From positions 204,653 through 268,652 of the forward strand of contig SUYC01000004.1 of the NCBI GenBank assembly GCA_015060625.1: a stretch of DNA of 64,000 nucleotides. Reading direction: 5' to 3'. The notes beneath the pieces were generated by a model that did not search any database, was not told the DNA's origin, and saw only the letters and a program-made list of their open reading frames with translations. A program made the position numbers and the translations under genes. Of this stretch, positions 28,019-37,489 are shown in pieces. Positions within the stretch are counted from its first letter, which is position 1, and every line of letters starts with the position of its first letter. The DNA comes from Xylanibacter ruminicola (GTDB lineage: Bacteria > Bacteroidota > Bacteroidia > Bacteroidales > Bacteroidaceae).

Positions 28019-29479
28019 GTTACGAGCAGCATCTATTCGCAGGAAGATAAACAGCAGCAGGGTGAATCCCCAGAGCGACGAACCGCCATAGCTGAAGAAT
28101 GGCAACGGGATACCGATAACCGGCGTTAAACCTAACACCATACCTACATTGATAAACACATGGAAAAGGAATATGCTTACCACACAATAACCATACACGC
28201 GCCCGAACCTGTGCACCTGGCGTTCGGCCAAGTGTATCAGTCGTAATATCAGTGCCAGGAACAGTAGCAGCACGCCAGCCGAGCCCACAAAGCCCTCTTC
28301 CTCACCAACGGTACAGAAGATAAAGTCGGTATCCTGTTCGGGCACATATTTCAGTTTGGTTTGCGTACCATTCAAAAAGCCCTTACCTTGCAGTCCACCC
28401 GATCCGATGGCAATCTCACTCTGGTGCACATTATAACCAGCGCCCTTCAGGTCCTCCTCCAGTCCTAACAGCACGTTGATACGTACACGCTGGTGTGGCT
28501 CAAGCACATGGTTCAGCGCATAGTCGGCTACATTATAGAACATCAGTGAGCCTACCGCAAAAGCTGTAATCCAAAGATAGTTACGCAAACGCGTGGCCAG
28601 GAAACGGTATAGCAGATAAAACACCAGCACCGTACAAAGCCCCATCTCTACATAGTTCAGGTCGAAGGGGATAATCAGCAGTCCGAAAATCAGTGCCACC
28701 AGCGTAACGCCTCCCGCTGCCAGTGCCATGCGCATGGTGTCACGCTTATCATTGCAGTACACATACACCAGGGCAATCGAGAACAGCTGCACCATCAGCA
28801 GCACAGCAAACTTACCCACCGAGGTAGGCGTATATACCATCATGGTATCGGCAAAACGTATGCCCACCACAAAGTAGATCACCATCGCCACACCAGTAAA
28901 CAGGATACTGCCAGGCATTCCCTCGCGATACAGCATCAGGAAGAACGACAGATACACCAATGCCGAACCCGTTTCGCGCTGCAGCACGATAAACAGCATA
29001 GGCACAAAAATCACTGCCAACACCAAGGCAAAGTCCTTCCATTTGGCAATGGTAAAGCCGTAGGTATTCATCAGTTTAGCCAGTGCCAATGCTGTGGCAA
29101 ACTTGGCAAACTCGGCTGGTTGCAGTCGGATGGGTCCCAACACCAGCCACGATCGGGATCCCTTGATACTATGCGGATTAAAGATGGTGCCGAACAGTAG
29201 TAGCAGCATCACACCAAATATGATATAGGCAAACATATCCAGATAGCGATCGTCGAGCATCAGGATGACGAAGCCCAGCACAATCGAGGTACCAATCCAC
29301 ACGATCTGCATACCCGAGCGAGTGCTCAAGCTAAACAAGTCGGTTTCGCCATAACTATAGCTGGCACCACACACACTCACCCATCCAAAAGTAAGCAGGG
29401 CGATATAAATGATAATCGTCCAGTAATCGAGCGAGCGAATCACTCCTTTTTCTTTTCTGTTACCTATCGCCTGCGCCAT
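28004..29479 (-). CDS. rodA: Rod shape-determining protein RodA (SEDS glycosyltransferase)
   Basis: Polymerises lipid II into glycan strands in the elongasome, with its partner PBP2. At 491 residues it is longer than E. coli RodA (370). It has about ten to twelve transmembrane helices, the SEDS region GSGGLQGKGFLNGTQTKLKYVPEQDTDFIF and GIPLPFFSYGGSSL. The extra length lies mid-protein (about 200-300), as additional hydrophobic segments. It overlaps mrdA by 20 bases. Confidence 0.94.
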   Translation of the reverse strand: MAQAIGNRKEKGVIRSLDYWTIIIYIALLTFGWVSVCGASYSYGETDLFSLSTRSGMQIVWIGTSIVLGFVILMLDDRYLDMFAYIIFGVMLLLLFGTIFNPHSIKGSRSWLVLGPIRLQPAEFAKFATALALAKLMNTYGFTIAKWKDFALVLAVIFVPMLFIVLQRETGSALVYLSFFLMLYREGMPGSILFTGVAMVIYFVVGIRFADTMMVYTPTSVGKFAVLLMVQLFSIALVYVYCNDKRDTMRMALAAGGVTLVALIFGLLIIPFDLNYVEMGLCTVLVFYLLYRFLATRLRNYLWITAFAVGSLMFYNVADYALNHVLEPHQRVRINVLLGLEEDLKGAGYNVHQSEIAIGSGGLQGKGFLNGTQTKLKYVPEQDTDFIFCTVGEEEGFVGSAGVLLLFLALILRLIHLAERQVHRFGRVYGYCVVSIFLFHVFINVGMVLGLTPVIGIPLPFFSYGGSSLWGFTLLLFIFLRIDAARNLLRN

Positions 29480-31319
29480 AAGCTATTCTGCGTTCCTGAA
29501 TACTCTTGGCCTTTGCTATGCTGGCCTCAGAGAGTTTACCTTTTAAATATTTCTCCATAATCAAACCGCCGATGGGCACACCGTAAGTGGCACCCCATCC
29601 ACCGTTCTCAACATATACGGCTACAGCAATCTTCGGGTTCTCCATCGGAGCAAATCCCATAAATACCGAGTGGTCGTGTCCGCGGTTCTGGGCTGTACCC
29701 GTCTTTCCGCAGGCATTAAAATCATACTTTCCCAATTCCCTACATGTACCACCTAATACCGACGAGCGCATACCCTGCACCACGTATTCATAAGCCTCAC
29801 GACTGGCTTTGGTGTAATGCTTGCGGGTGTAAAGGGTATCCAATGGCTGTCCCTGCACCTGTCTAACCACGTGAGGCACCAGATAATAGCCTCGATTGGC
29901 GATGGTAGCGCCCAGGTTGGCAATCTGCAGTGGTGTGGCGTTAACCTCACCCTGACCGATGGCAATGGATATGACGGTCAGTCCGTTCCACGAGCCCTTA
30001 TAGGCTTTATCGTAGAACATGGCGTTAGGAATCAGTCCGCGCTTCTCACCTGGCAGGTCGATACCCAGACGGTATCCGAATCCCATTGATACCATATAGT
30101 CGCGCCAGGTGTTCATGGCGTTCTGCACCGATCCATACTTGCTCATATTGGTATTTATCATATGATACAAGCCCCAGCAGAAATAACTGTTACACGATGT
30201 ACTCAGGGCTGGCACCAATGGCAGAGGTGCCGCATGTCCGTGACAGCCCACGTGCAAACCTTTGAAGTTAAATCCGTGCGAGCAGGGGTACATGGTATGT
30301 GCGTTTATCACCCCTTCGGTCATAAACGTCAGTCCCTGGGTGGTCTTAAAGGTCGAGCCTGGTGGATACTGTCCCATGATGGCACGGTTAAGCAGTGGTT
30401 TCCACACATCCTGCGACAAGGCACGATGGTTCTTACTGCGCAGTCGTCCCACCATCTGTCGTGGGTCGTAGGTTGGCGACGACACCATACACAACACCTC
30501 GCCGGTAGCAGGCTCGATGGCCACGATGGCACCAATCTTACCCTCCATCAGACGTTCGCCCAGTGCCTGCAATTCGGCATCGATACCCAATGTCAGGTTC
30601 CTACCGGGGATGGCTCGCTGGTCGAGTGCTCCATTCTGATAGCGCCCTTGGATACGTCCATGGGCATCACGCAGCAGTATCTGTATGCCTTTCTGTCCGC
30701 GCAGTTCTTTCTCGTACGAGCGTTCTATACCCAACTTACCGATATAGTCGCCAGGCTGGTAGTAATCATCCTCCTCGATATCGCCAGGCGACACCTCAGC
30801 CACATCGCCCAACACGTGGGCTCCCATGCTGTAGGTATATTGGCGCACACTGCGCTTCTGGATGTAAAACCCAGGGAAACGGTACATTTTTTCTTGGAAC
30901 ACGCTAAAATCTCTGTCACTTAGCTGACTCATAAACAACTGTTCTGTAAAACGCGAGTAACCCGGATTCTTACTTCGATCCTTTATGGTGGTCATGCGCC
31001 GTTCAAACTCCTCCTTGGTAATACCCAAGGCCGTGCAGAAGTCGAGTGTGTCTAAACGGTCCTTCACCTCGTTCATCACCACCATGATGTCGTACGAAGG
31101 CTGGTTATACACCAGCAGTTTTCCCCTGCGGTCTAATATCGCACCACGCGAGGGGTACTCTATCTTTTTAAGAAAAGCATTCGAGTCGGCACTCTTCTTA
31201 TAGTCATCGCTGGTAATCTGTAGCATAAACAAACGCACGATGTAGATGAACACAATCAGTGCGGCCCCCCCAGCAATCACATATTTGCGGTATTCCAGAT
31301 CAAAGTCCTTCTGCTTCAC
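29460..31319 (-). CDS. mrdA: Penicillin-binding protein 2 (elongasome transpeptidase)
   Basis: Cross-links peptidoglycan during elongation. The 619 residues comprise one N-terminal transmembrane helix (about 13-33), a dimerisation/pedestal domain, and a transpeptidase domain with SxxK in PPGSTFK, SxN in STSCNSYF and KTG in CGKTGTAQN. It overlaps mreD by four bases and rodA by 20, as expected for a coupled operon. Confidence 0.95.
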   Translation of the reverse strand: MKQKDFDLEYRKYVIAGGAALIVFIYIVRLFMLQITSDDYKKSADSNAFLKKIEYPSRGAILDRRGKLLVYNQPSYDIMVVMNEVKDRLDTLDFCTALGITKEEFERRMTTIKDRSKNPGYSRFTEQLFMSQLSDRDFSVFQEKMYRFPGFYIQKRSVRQYTYSMGAHVLGDVAEVSPGDIEEDDYYQPGDYIGKLGIERSYEKELRGQKGIQILLRDAHGRIQGRYQNGALDQRAIPGRNLTLGIDAELQALGERLMEGKIGAIVAIEPATGEVLCMVSSPTYDPRQMVGRLRSKNHRALSQDVWKPLLNRAIMGQYPPGSTFKTTQGLTFMTEGVINAHTMYPCSHGFNFKGLHVGCHGHAAPLPLVPALSTSCNSYFCWGLYHMINTNMSKYGSVQNAMNTWRDYMVSMGFGYRLGIDLPGEKRGLIPNAMFYDKAYKGSWNGLTVISIAIGQGEVNATPLQIANLGATIANRGYYLVPHVVRQVQGQPLDTLYTRKHYTKASREAYEYVVQGMRSSVLGGTCRELGKYDFNACGKTGTAQNRGHDHSVFMGFAPMENPKIAVAVYVENGGWGATYGVPIGGLIMEKYLKGKLSEASIAKAKSIQERRIAYGAGDR

Positions 31320-31816
31320 CGGCTTCTAACACTTTCTATAGCCAAAATCAGCACGATGGTAAGCACAGAGCTTACTGCCGATCGGGCCAACCATAACAGC
31401 ACATCAAAAAAGTTAAATGCCTCGAGTGCAAAAAACACCAGGCAATACAATAGTGTAAGCAGTGTACTTAATGTCACAAACTTACTAAATCCCAGCGCTT
31501 TGGTCGAAGCCTCCAGGTCGTCGGCCGAGTCGCGTGGCACTACCAGTTCAATCAGATATGTCTGCGCCAGTGCCACCAGTGTCATCACACAGGCAGCCAG
31601 TCCGGGTGTATTCGAGAATATATCGATGAGCAGTCCTAACAAGAAGCACGACACCAGTACCAGCCATTTGGGGGAGTTACGCCTGAAGGTGATGACAAAA
31701 TAAACGTATAACAGCGGTGTGCCCACCCCAAGCAGGTGCACATGGTTCAGGATAAGCACCTGCACCAGAAACAGGGTCACAAACATCACCAGTCGGTTTA
31801 TCAATTCTATCTTCAT
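31316..31816 (-). CDS. mreD: Rod shape-determining protein MreD
   Basis: 166 residues with five or six predicted transmembrane helices. Sequence is poorly conserved in this family; the position between mreC and mrdA and the hydrophobic profile decide the call. A four-base gap separates it from mreC and a four-base overlap joins it to mrdA. Confidence 0.88.
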   Translation of the reverse strand: MKIELINRLVMFVTLFLVQVLILNHVHLLGVGTPLLYVYFVITFRRNSPKWLVLVSCFLLGLLIDIFSNTPGLAACVMTLVALAQTYLIELVVPRDSADDLEASTKALGFSKFVTLSTLLTLLYCLVFFALEAFNFFDVLLWLARSAVSSVLTIVLILAIESVRSR

Positions 31817-31820
31817 ACTG

Positions 31821-32690
31821 CTAACGTCGCTGTTTAAAACTGATAGAGTCGCGTGCGGCCTGCATCAGTGCAGCGCGCTCGGCAATACTCTTATCGCTTA
31901 TCACTACTACATCGCGCAGATTACCGAAGTCGGTACTCAGGCGCACTTTCAGTTTGTAACTCAAGCCATCACTCGAGTTGTAAACCTGTTCAATCTTACC
32001 CACCTGTACTCCCGAAGGGAAGATCGACGAGAATCCGCTGGTAACCATCCACTCGCCCAGGTTAAACTTGGCGTGACGTGGCACATCTTCGACATATGCC
32101 ACCGAAGGGTCGCCACCATACCAGTGCAGATAGCCAAAATAGCCACGGTTACGAATGCTGCAGCTGATGCGCGACGAGGCGGCATTCAAGGCCGAGATAA
32201 CCACCGAATAGTGGTCGCTCACCAAGTAAACCACACCAACCACGCCATTACCGCATGCCACACCCATATCGGGCTCAACGCCATCCTTACGACCTTTGTC
32301 GATGGTAATCAGGTTCTCAGCCTTGTGTATGGAGTTCTCAACCACCTTGGCAGAAATCAGCTGGTAATTGCTCAAGAAAGCCAGCTCTTCACGCTCAGCG
32401 GCAGTTGTGTCCTTGGTAGCTTCAGCATACAGGCGTCGCAGCTGGTCTAGCTGTCGTTCCTGATAGATGTTACGCAGGGTTAGTTGTTCGTTCAGCTCGG
32501 CCATAGCCATGTAGCTGGTCACTTTACTCTCCATCTCGTACACCTTACCTGCCACCGCATTGGCACTAGTAAACCACACACTATTCTGATAGCTGTTGTA
32601 CTTAAACAACAGAACAACACTGACTACTTCGAGTAATACGAAAACTAGCCAGTGGTGATACTTGTATAGAAAATCCAGCAGGTTTCTCAT
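31821..32690 (-). CDS. mreC: Rod shape-determining protein MreC
   Basis: 289 residues with an N-terminal transmembrane anchor (about 12-30), a coiled-coil helix (about 50-95, rich in Glu/Leu/Gln) and the two-barrel periplasmic domain with GVACGNGVVGVVYLVSDHYSVV and VTSGFSSIFPSGVQVGKIEQV. It scaffolds the elongasome between MreB and PBP2. It lies 19 bases after mreB. Confidence 0.93.
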   Translation of the reverse strand: MRNLLDFLYKYHHWLVFVLLEVVSVVLLFKYNSYQNSVWFTSANAVAGKVYEMESKVTSYMAMAELNEQLTLRNIYQERQLDQLRRLYAEATKDTTAAEREELAFLSNYQLISAKVVENSIHKAENLITIDKGRKDGVEPDMGVACGNGVVGVVYLVSDHYSVVISALNAASSRISCSIRNRGYFGYLHWYGGDPSVAYVEDVPRHAKFNLGEWMVTSGFSSIFPSGVQVGKIEQVYNSSDGLSYKLKVRLSTDFGNLRDVVVISDKSIAERAALMQAARDSISFKQRR

Positions 32691-32709
32691 CTACCTGTCA
32701 ATTATTTCT

Positions 32710-33732
32710 CTATCTCATCAAGAAATTAAATCTGTCGATATTCTTCAGTGCGATGCCTGCACCCTTAGCCACACTGTGCAAGGGGTCCTCGGGCACGTGG
32801 AATGGGATGTGCATCTTGTCGGTCAGACGACGGTCCAGACCACGCAACAGTGCACCACCACCAGAGAGGTAGATACCATTCTTCACGATATCGGCATACA
32901 GTTCTGGGGGTGTATTCTCGAGTGCTGAGAGAACAGCGTTCTCAATCTTAGCCACGGTCTTATCCAGACAGTGTGCAATCTCCTGATAGCATACAGGCAC
33001 CTCCATAGGCAGGGCTGTAATACGGTTTGGTCCGTGCACGATAAAGTCCTCAGGAGCCTCGTCACCCAGGTCGGTCAGAGCCGATCCCACGTTAATCTTG
33101 ATACGCTCAGCCATACGCTCCGAAACCTTCACGTTGTGCTGACGGTACATATACTCCTGGATATCAGCAGTCAGGTCGTCACCAGCAGTACGAATCGAGT
33201 TGTTTGATACGATACCACCCAGTGAGATGACAGCGATCTCGGTAGAACCACCACCGATATCAACAATCATGTTACCCTCTGGTGCCTCCACATCAATACC
33301 GATACCGATGGCAGCAGCCATAGGTTCAAAAATCAGGTAAACGTCACGACCATCGGCATGCTCAGCCGAGTCGCGTACAGCACGCAGCTCAACCTCGGTC
33401 GATCCCGAAGGAACGCCAATCACCATACGCAGTGAAGGCGAGAACAGGCGACTACCTGTGTGTACCATCTTAATCAGTCCGCGCATCATCTGCTCGCAGG
33501 CCGAGAAGTCGGCGATCACACCATCGCGCAGCGGACGGATAGTACGTATATTCTCATGAGTCTTCTCATACATCATCTTCGCCTCGTTACCAACAGCAAT
33601 CATCTTGTCGGTACGGCGATCCAATGCAACAACCGATGGCTCATCTACCACAATCTTATCATCGCTGATAATGATGGTATTGGCAGTGCCAAGGTCCATT
33701 GCAATTTCCTGTACGAAACTAAAAAATCCCAT
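32710..33732 (-). CDS. mreB: Rod shape-determining protein MreB
   Basis: An actin-like ATPase that forms filaments under the membrane and steers cell-wall synthesis. The 340 residues carry phosphate 1 AMDLGTANTII, phosphate 2 VDIGGGSTEIAVI, the connecting motifs and the adenosine motif LSGGGALLRGLD. The N-terminus (MGFFSFVQEI) is the membrane-binding amphipathic helix. It follows purH across a repeat spacer. Confidence 0.97.
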   Translation of the reverse strand: MGFFSFVQEIAMDLGTANTIIISDDKIVVDEPSVVALDRRTDKMIAVGNEAKMMYEKTHENIRTIRPLRDGVIADFSACEQMMRGLIKMVHTGSRLFSPSLRMVIGVPSGSTEVELRAVRDSAEHADGRDVYLIFEPMAAAIGIGIDVEAPEGNMIVDIGGGSTEIAVISLGGIVSNNSIRTAGDDLTADIQEYMYRQHNVKVSERMAERIKINVGSALTDLGDEAPEDFIVHGPNRITALPMEVPVCYQEIAHCLDKTVAKIENAVLSALENTPPELYADIVKNGIYLSGGGALLRGLDRRLTDKMHIPFHVPEDPLHSVAKGAGIALKNIDRFNFLMR

Positions 33733-33733
33733 T

Positions 33734-33770
33734 CTTCAATTATCAATTGTCAATTATCAATTTTCAATTA
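33734..33770. repeat. A/T-rich spacer repeat between purH and mreB
   Basis: Near-tandem TTCAATTATCAATTGTCAA units fill the gap between the shortened purH and mreB. Confidence 0.75.
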
Positions 33771-34370
33771 CTTAGCGGTTTTCTCGAACCAGGCATTGAT
33801 AGCAGTATCGTAGTGGCTGCTCACACCAAAGGCGCGTGTAGCAAACATACGGCGATCCTCAATATCAGTCTGTGCACCCTTCTTGTTCAGAATATCGAGC
33901 AGCACGCTGTACTCAGCCTTACTGGGCACAATCACAACATCCTTAAAGTTCTTGGCTCCGGCACGAATCAGTGAGATACCACCGATATCAATCTTCTCAA
34001 TGATATCAGCCTCGCTGGCACCACTGGCCACAGTCTGTTCAAATGGGTAAAGGTCAACAATCACCAGGTCGATTTCAGGAATCTCATACTGCTTCATCTG
34101 TGCGAGATCACCCTCGTTTTCTCTGCGAGCCAGAATACCTCCAAACACCTTTGGATGCAGAGTCTTTACACGTCCGCCCAAAATAGATGGGTAGGTAGTA
34201 ACATCCTCTACCTTCTGACACTCATAACCAAGCGATTCGATAAACTGCTGTGTTCCACCAGTCGAGAGGAACTTTACGCCCTCATCGTTCAATTTCTTCA
34301 AAAGATCATCCAGTCCATCCTTGTGGAAAACAGATACCAATGCGGTCTTAATTTTCTTAATTTCAGCCAT
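33768..34370 (-). CDS. purH: IMP cyclohydrolase domain of PurH only
   Basis: 200 residues that correspond only to the N-terminal MGS-like IMP cyclohydrolase half of bifunctional PurH (about 505-530 residues). It carries FLSTGGTQQFIES, TYPSILGGRVKTLHP, VDLYPFEQTVASGA and EKIDIGGISLIRAGAKNF. It would close FAICAR to IMP. The AICAR formyltransferase half is missing: after the stop come the spacer repeat and mreB. The stop follows a clean domain boundary (AWFEKTAK), so this looks like a stable single-domain gene rather than decay. A second gene for the formyl transfer is expected elsewhere. Confidence 0.9.
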   Translation of the reverse strand: MAEIKKIKTALVSVFHKDGLDDLLKKLNDEGVKFLSTGGTQQFIESLGYECQKVEDVTTYPSILGGRVKTLHPKVFGGILARRENEGDLAQMKQYEIPEIDLVIVDLYPFEQTVASGASEADIIEKIDIGGISLIRAGAKNFKDVVIVPSKAEYSVLLDILNKKGAQTDIEDRRMFATRAFGVSSHYDTAINAWFEKTAK

Positions 34371-34409
34371 TTTTTATCCTTATAACGTTATAAATATAAA
34401 TTTTGGGTG

Positions 34410-34417
34410 CAAAGGTA
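34410..34417 (-). promoter_or_regulatory. Promoter -7 element of the purH-mre-mrdA-rodA operon
   Basis: TACCTTTG on the minus strand, 39 bases before the purH ATG. The best -33 candidate is a TTG 22 bases further upstream. Confidence 0.65.
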
Positions 34418-34538
34418 CAAAAAGAAAACGGATTAACCTCAATTTCTCGACGAAATTTTCAGATTAATCCGTGTTAAAAATATGATAGGTCAATTATTTC
34501 AAGGTAAAATTGCGCACCCATTCCTTCATGGGCTCTAA

Positions 34539-35576
34539 CTAAATCAGGTTCATCCCCAGTGCCTTGCACTGCTTGCGCATCTCCTCTGGCCAGATACTTG
34601 CCTGAATCTCACCGATATGGCCTTTATGCAGCAGCACCATGCACAGTCGGCTCTGTCCGATACCGCCACCAATACTCAGTGGCAGTTTATCGTTCAGCAG
34701 CTGCTGGTGGAAGTAAAGCTGTTTGCGCTCTTCCTTGCCCTCCAGTGTCAACTGGCGCAGCAAGCTCTCCTTATCCACACGGATACCCATGCTCGACAGT
34801 TCAAAGCTACGTCCCAGCACAGGATACCAGATCAGAATGTCACCATTCAGTCCGGCGCGCCCGTCTTCAGCCACCGTACTCCAGTCGTCGTAGTCAGGAG
34901 CTCGTCCATCGTGCTTCTCTCCATTACTCAGTTTGCCGCCGATACCAATAATAAATACGGCGCCATACTTCTCACAGATAGCATCCTCGCGCTCCTTCGG
35001 TGTCTTGTCGGGATACATCTGCAACAGTTCCTCGGCATGTACAAAATGGATTTTTTCGGGCAGGAATGGTTTGATCTGCGGATAGGTTTCGCAAGTCAGG
35101 TACTCCGTACGCCGGATAGCAGCATAGATACGCTCCACGATATTTTTCAGGAAAGCCAGTGTACGGTTCTCCTTCTGTATCACAGCCTCCCAGTCCCACT
35201 GGTCCACATACAGCGAGTGCAGGTTATCCAGTTCCTCGTCGGCACGTATGGCGTTCATATCGGTATAGATACCATAGCCAGGTTCAATTTTATACTCAGC
35301 CAGACTCAAGCGCTTCCACTTAGCCAGCGAATGTACCACCTCAGCCTTGGCATCCCCCAGATCCTTAATGGGGAAGCTCACAGGGCGCTCCACCCCATTC
35401 AGGTCGTCGTTGATACCCAGCCCCTTCAGCACAAACAGAGGTGCTGTTACACGTCTCAGTCTCAGTTCTGTCGACAGATTCTGTTGAAAGAACTCCTTTA
35501 TCAGTTTAATACCCTGTTCCGTCTGCTTCATATCCAGCAGCGGTTCGTACATCACGGGTTTAATTACTTGTCCCAT
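34539..35576 (-). CDS. asnA: Aspartate-ammonia ligase
   Basis: Makes asparagine from aspartate, ammonia and ATP; related to class II tRNA synthetases. The 345 residues carry LRRVTAPLFVLKGLGINDDLNG, VVHSLAKWKR, YTDMNAIRADEELDNLHS, YVDQWDWE and the C-terminal ATP-site SIGGGIGQSRLCMVLLHK. I chose ATG 35576 because the longer frame begins at a TTG inside the promoter. It has its own promoter. No clear terminator was found in the 168 bases between it and purH. Confidence 0.96.
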   Translation of the reverse strand: MGQVIKPVMYEPLLDMKQTEQGIKLIKEFFQQNLSTELRLRRVTAPLFVLKGLGINDDLNGVERPVSFPIKDLGDAKAEVVHSLAKWKRLSLAEYKIEPGYGIYTDMNAIRADEELDNLHSLYVDQWDWEAVIQKENRTLAFLKNIVERIYAAIRRTEYLTCETYPQIKPFLPEKIHFVHAEELLQMYPDKTPKEREDAICEKYGAVFIIGIGGKLSNGEKHDGRAPDYDDWSTVAEDGRAGLNGDILIWYPVLGRSFELSSMGIRVDKESLLRQLTLEGKEERKQLYFHQQLLNDKLPLSIGGGIGQSRLCMVLLHKGHIGEIQASIWPEEMRKQCKALGMNLI

Positions 35577-35603
35577 TTTAATCGTTAATGATAATTTTGC
35601 GTG

Positions 35604-35633
35604 CAAAGGTACACATTTTTGTTAATATTGCAA
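35604..35633 (-). promoter_or_regulatory. Promoter of asnA
   Basis: TTG (35633-35631), a 19-base spacer and TACCTTTG (35611-35604) on the minus strand, 28 bases before the ATG. Confidence 0.7.
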
Positions 35634-35705
35634 GCAAAAAGCCAATTATTTTTGCAAAATGACATAACAACTTTGACTTTTACTATCTATTTGACAGCAT
35701 TCACG

Positions 35706-35826
35706 CACAAATAAAGGGCGCGCACCTCACGGCGTACGCCCCTCCAGATATCAAAAAATTAATGGACTGATAAATCATTAAGGCTCAACGCCTTTTATTT
35801 CTAACCAACACTCAATATTAATTGCG
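35706..35826 (-). ncRNA. Candidate small RNA in the asnA-nuoN gap
   Basis: The 433 bases between asnA and nuoN contain no convincing gene. On the minus strand a TATCTTTG element (35837-35830) is followed by about 85 bases and a GC-rich hairpin (35741-35731 with 35726-35716) ending in TTTATTTG, plus a smaller AAGGC/GCCTT hairpin on the way. That is the layout of a free-standing small RNA of roughly 110-120 bases. No -33 TTTG is evident at normal spacing. A 25-codon frame (MIYQSINF..) inside it is probably chance. Transcription is inferred, not shown. Confidence 0.35.
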
Positions 35827-35977
35827 CTGCAAAGATAATCATAAAACCACAACTAAAAGTAGAGTTTTTTATTTATTTAAAAGATTTAAAAGATTTATTG
35901 ACCAATATCATTAAATCGACACAATATAGGATTCTATCGCTTAAAATATCATCATTCAACCAACGGAAATAAAAAAA

Positions 35978-36005
35978 TCCCAACCACCCTCAAGGGCAGT
36001 TGGGA
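35978..36005 (-). terminator. Terminator of the nuo operon
   Basis: TCCCAAC/GTTGGGA arms with an inner CCCT/AGGG pairing. On the minus strand it is followed by a seven-base T run (35977-35971). It lies 40 bases after the nuoN stop. Confidence 0.9.
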
Positions 36006-36044
36006 CCAAATATGATGATCTTTACTATCTCATCACTGTCAGAA

Positions 36045-37472
36045 TCAGATGCCAGCGGCAGCAATCCACTCGTAAACGCAGCTTGCTACACCGAACAGGG
36101 CGATACCTGCGGTACAAATAGCCAAGGCAATCTTGGTATTGCCATCGCTCTCGAATGTAGGCAGGGGAGCATCTGTCTTTGTGATATACATAGCCTTTAC
36201 AATCAGCAGATAGTAGTAGAGTGACACCACGGTGTTAACCAAGGCGATGAATACCACGCCATAGGCCATAGGCTCACCATTCTGCACGCCAGCCATGAAC
36301 ACAAAGAACTTAGAGAACATACCTGCAAATGGAGGAATACCAGCCAACGAGAACAGCGCCAGCGTCATCAGGAAGCTCAGCTTGGGGTTGGTCTGATAGA
36401 ATCCGTTGTAGGCAGCCATATCTGTGCGACCACCGTTGTTCTGCTCAACCACGTTAATCACGGTGAACACAGCCATGTTAGCTACGATGTAAACCAACAC
36501 ATAGTAAGTCAGTGCAGCCACACCCAGCTCTCCATTGCCAACCACTGCCAGCATGATATATCCAGCCTGTGAGATAGAGCTGAACGCCATGAAGCGCTTC
36601 AGTTCGCTCTGACGGATAGCAAACAGGTTAGCGATGGTGATTGAGAGTACAATCACGATATACAGCAGGTAGTCCCAGTACTCCACCATCGGACCGAAGG
36701 CCTTCATCAGGATAGTGCACAGTGTGATAGCGGCAGCACCCTTCGAGATAACGCTCAGGTAACCAGTCACAGGTGTAGGCGCTCCCTGATAGGTATCGGC
36801 AGTCCAGAAGTGGAAAGGCACCAACGAAATTTTGAAGCCCAGACCACTGAAGAAGAATACCAGACCCATGATGCACAGAGGTGAGTCAGAAACGGCCGCA
36901 CAAACATCCTCGAAGTACAGCGTACCAGTAGCAGCATAGATGAACGAGATACCGAACAGCATCACACCACTTGAGAAGGTAGCAACCAGGATGTACTTAG
37001 CAGCACCCTCGGCACTCTCCTTGCGATCGCGGTCGAAAGCCACCATACATGCCAAGGGCACCGATGCCATCTCCAATCCCAGGAAGAAGAGCAGGAACGA
37101 GCCGCTCGACATCATCACGAACATACCCAGCAGGGTACTCAGAATGAGCATATAGAACTCACCAGCGATACGCTGGCGTGTAGCAGCCCACGAATTCGAC
37201 ATGATAACCACAATCAGCGTACCGAAGGCCAGAATGGCTTTCATCACGTTGATAGCAGGCGATGTCACATAGATACCACCGAAAGCAGTGGTAGGTTCAT
37301 TGTGAATCAGGCAGCTGGGGATAGTAGCCATCAGCATCAAGCTGGTGAGCAACCACAACGATTTTTTACTATCAGCGTTACGATGCGCGAAGAAGTCGGC
37401 AAAGAATACGATGATCAAGCCCAGTACCAATACAAACTCGGGCTGCATATGCATAAAATCACTATAATTCAT
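36045..37472 (-). CDS. nuoN: NADH-quinone oxidoreductase subunit N
   Basis: An antiporter-like membrane subunit of complex I that takes part in proton pumping. The 475 residues form about 14 helices with GVMLFGISFIYAATG, LVPFHFWTADTYQGAPTPVTGYLSVISKGAA (the conserved Lys of the proton path) and FSSISQAGYIMLAVVG. It is the last gene of the nuo operon, 17 bases after nuoM, with a terminator behind it. Confidence 0.96.
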   Translation of the reverse strand: MNYSDFMHMQPEFVLVLGLIIVFFADFFAHRNADSKKSLWLLTSLMLMATIPSCLIHNEPTTAFGGIYVTSPAINVMKAILAFGTLIVVIMSNSWAATRQRIAGEFYMLILSTLLGMFVMMSSGSFLLFFLGLEMASVPLACMVAFDRDRKESAEGAAKYILVATFSSGVMLFGISFIYAATGTLYFEDVCAAVSDSPLCIMGLVFFFSGLGFKISLVPFHFWTADTYQGAPTPVTGYLSVISKGAAAITLCTILMKAFGPMVEYWDYLLYIVIVLSITIANLFAIRQSELKRFMAFSSISQAGYIMLAVVGNGELGVAALTYYVLVYIVANMAVFTVINVVEQNNGGRTDMAAYNGFYQTNPKLSFLMTLALFSLAGIPPFAGMFSKFFVFMAGVQNGEPMAYGVVFIALVNTVVSLYYYLLIVKAMYITKTDAPLPTFESDGNTKIALAICTAGIALFGVASCVYEWIAAAGI

Positions 37473-37489
37473 ATCTTAGTCCTCCTTCT

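Noticed and set aside
33768..34370. purH shortened by a simple frameshift
   Set aside because: The bases after the stop are a spacer repeat and then mreB; no formyltransferase-domain sequence follows in any frame I read.
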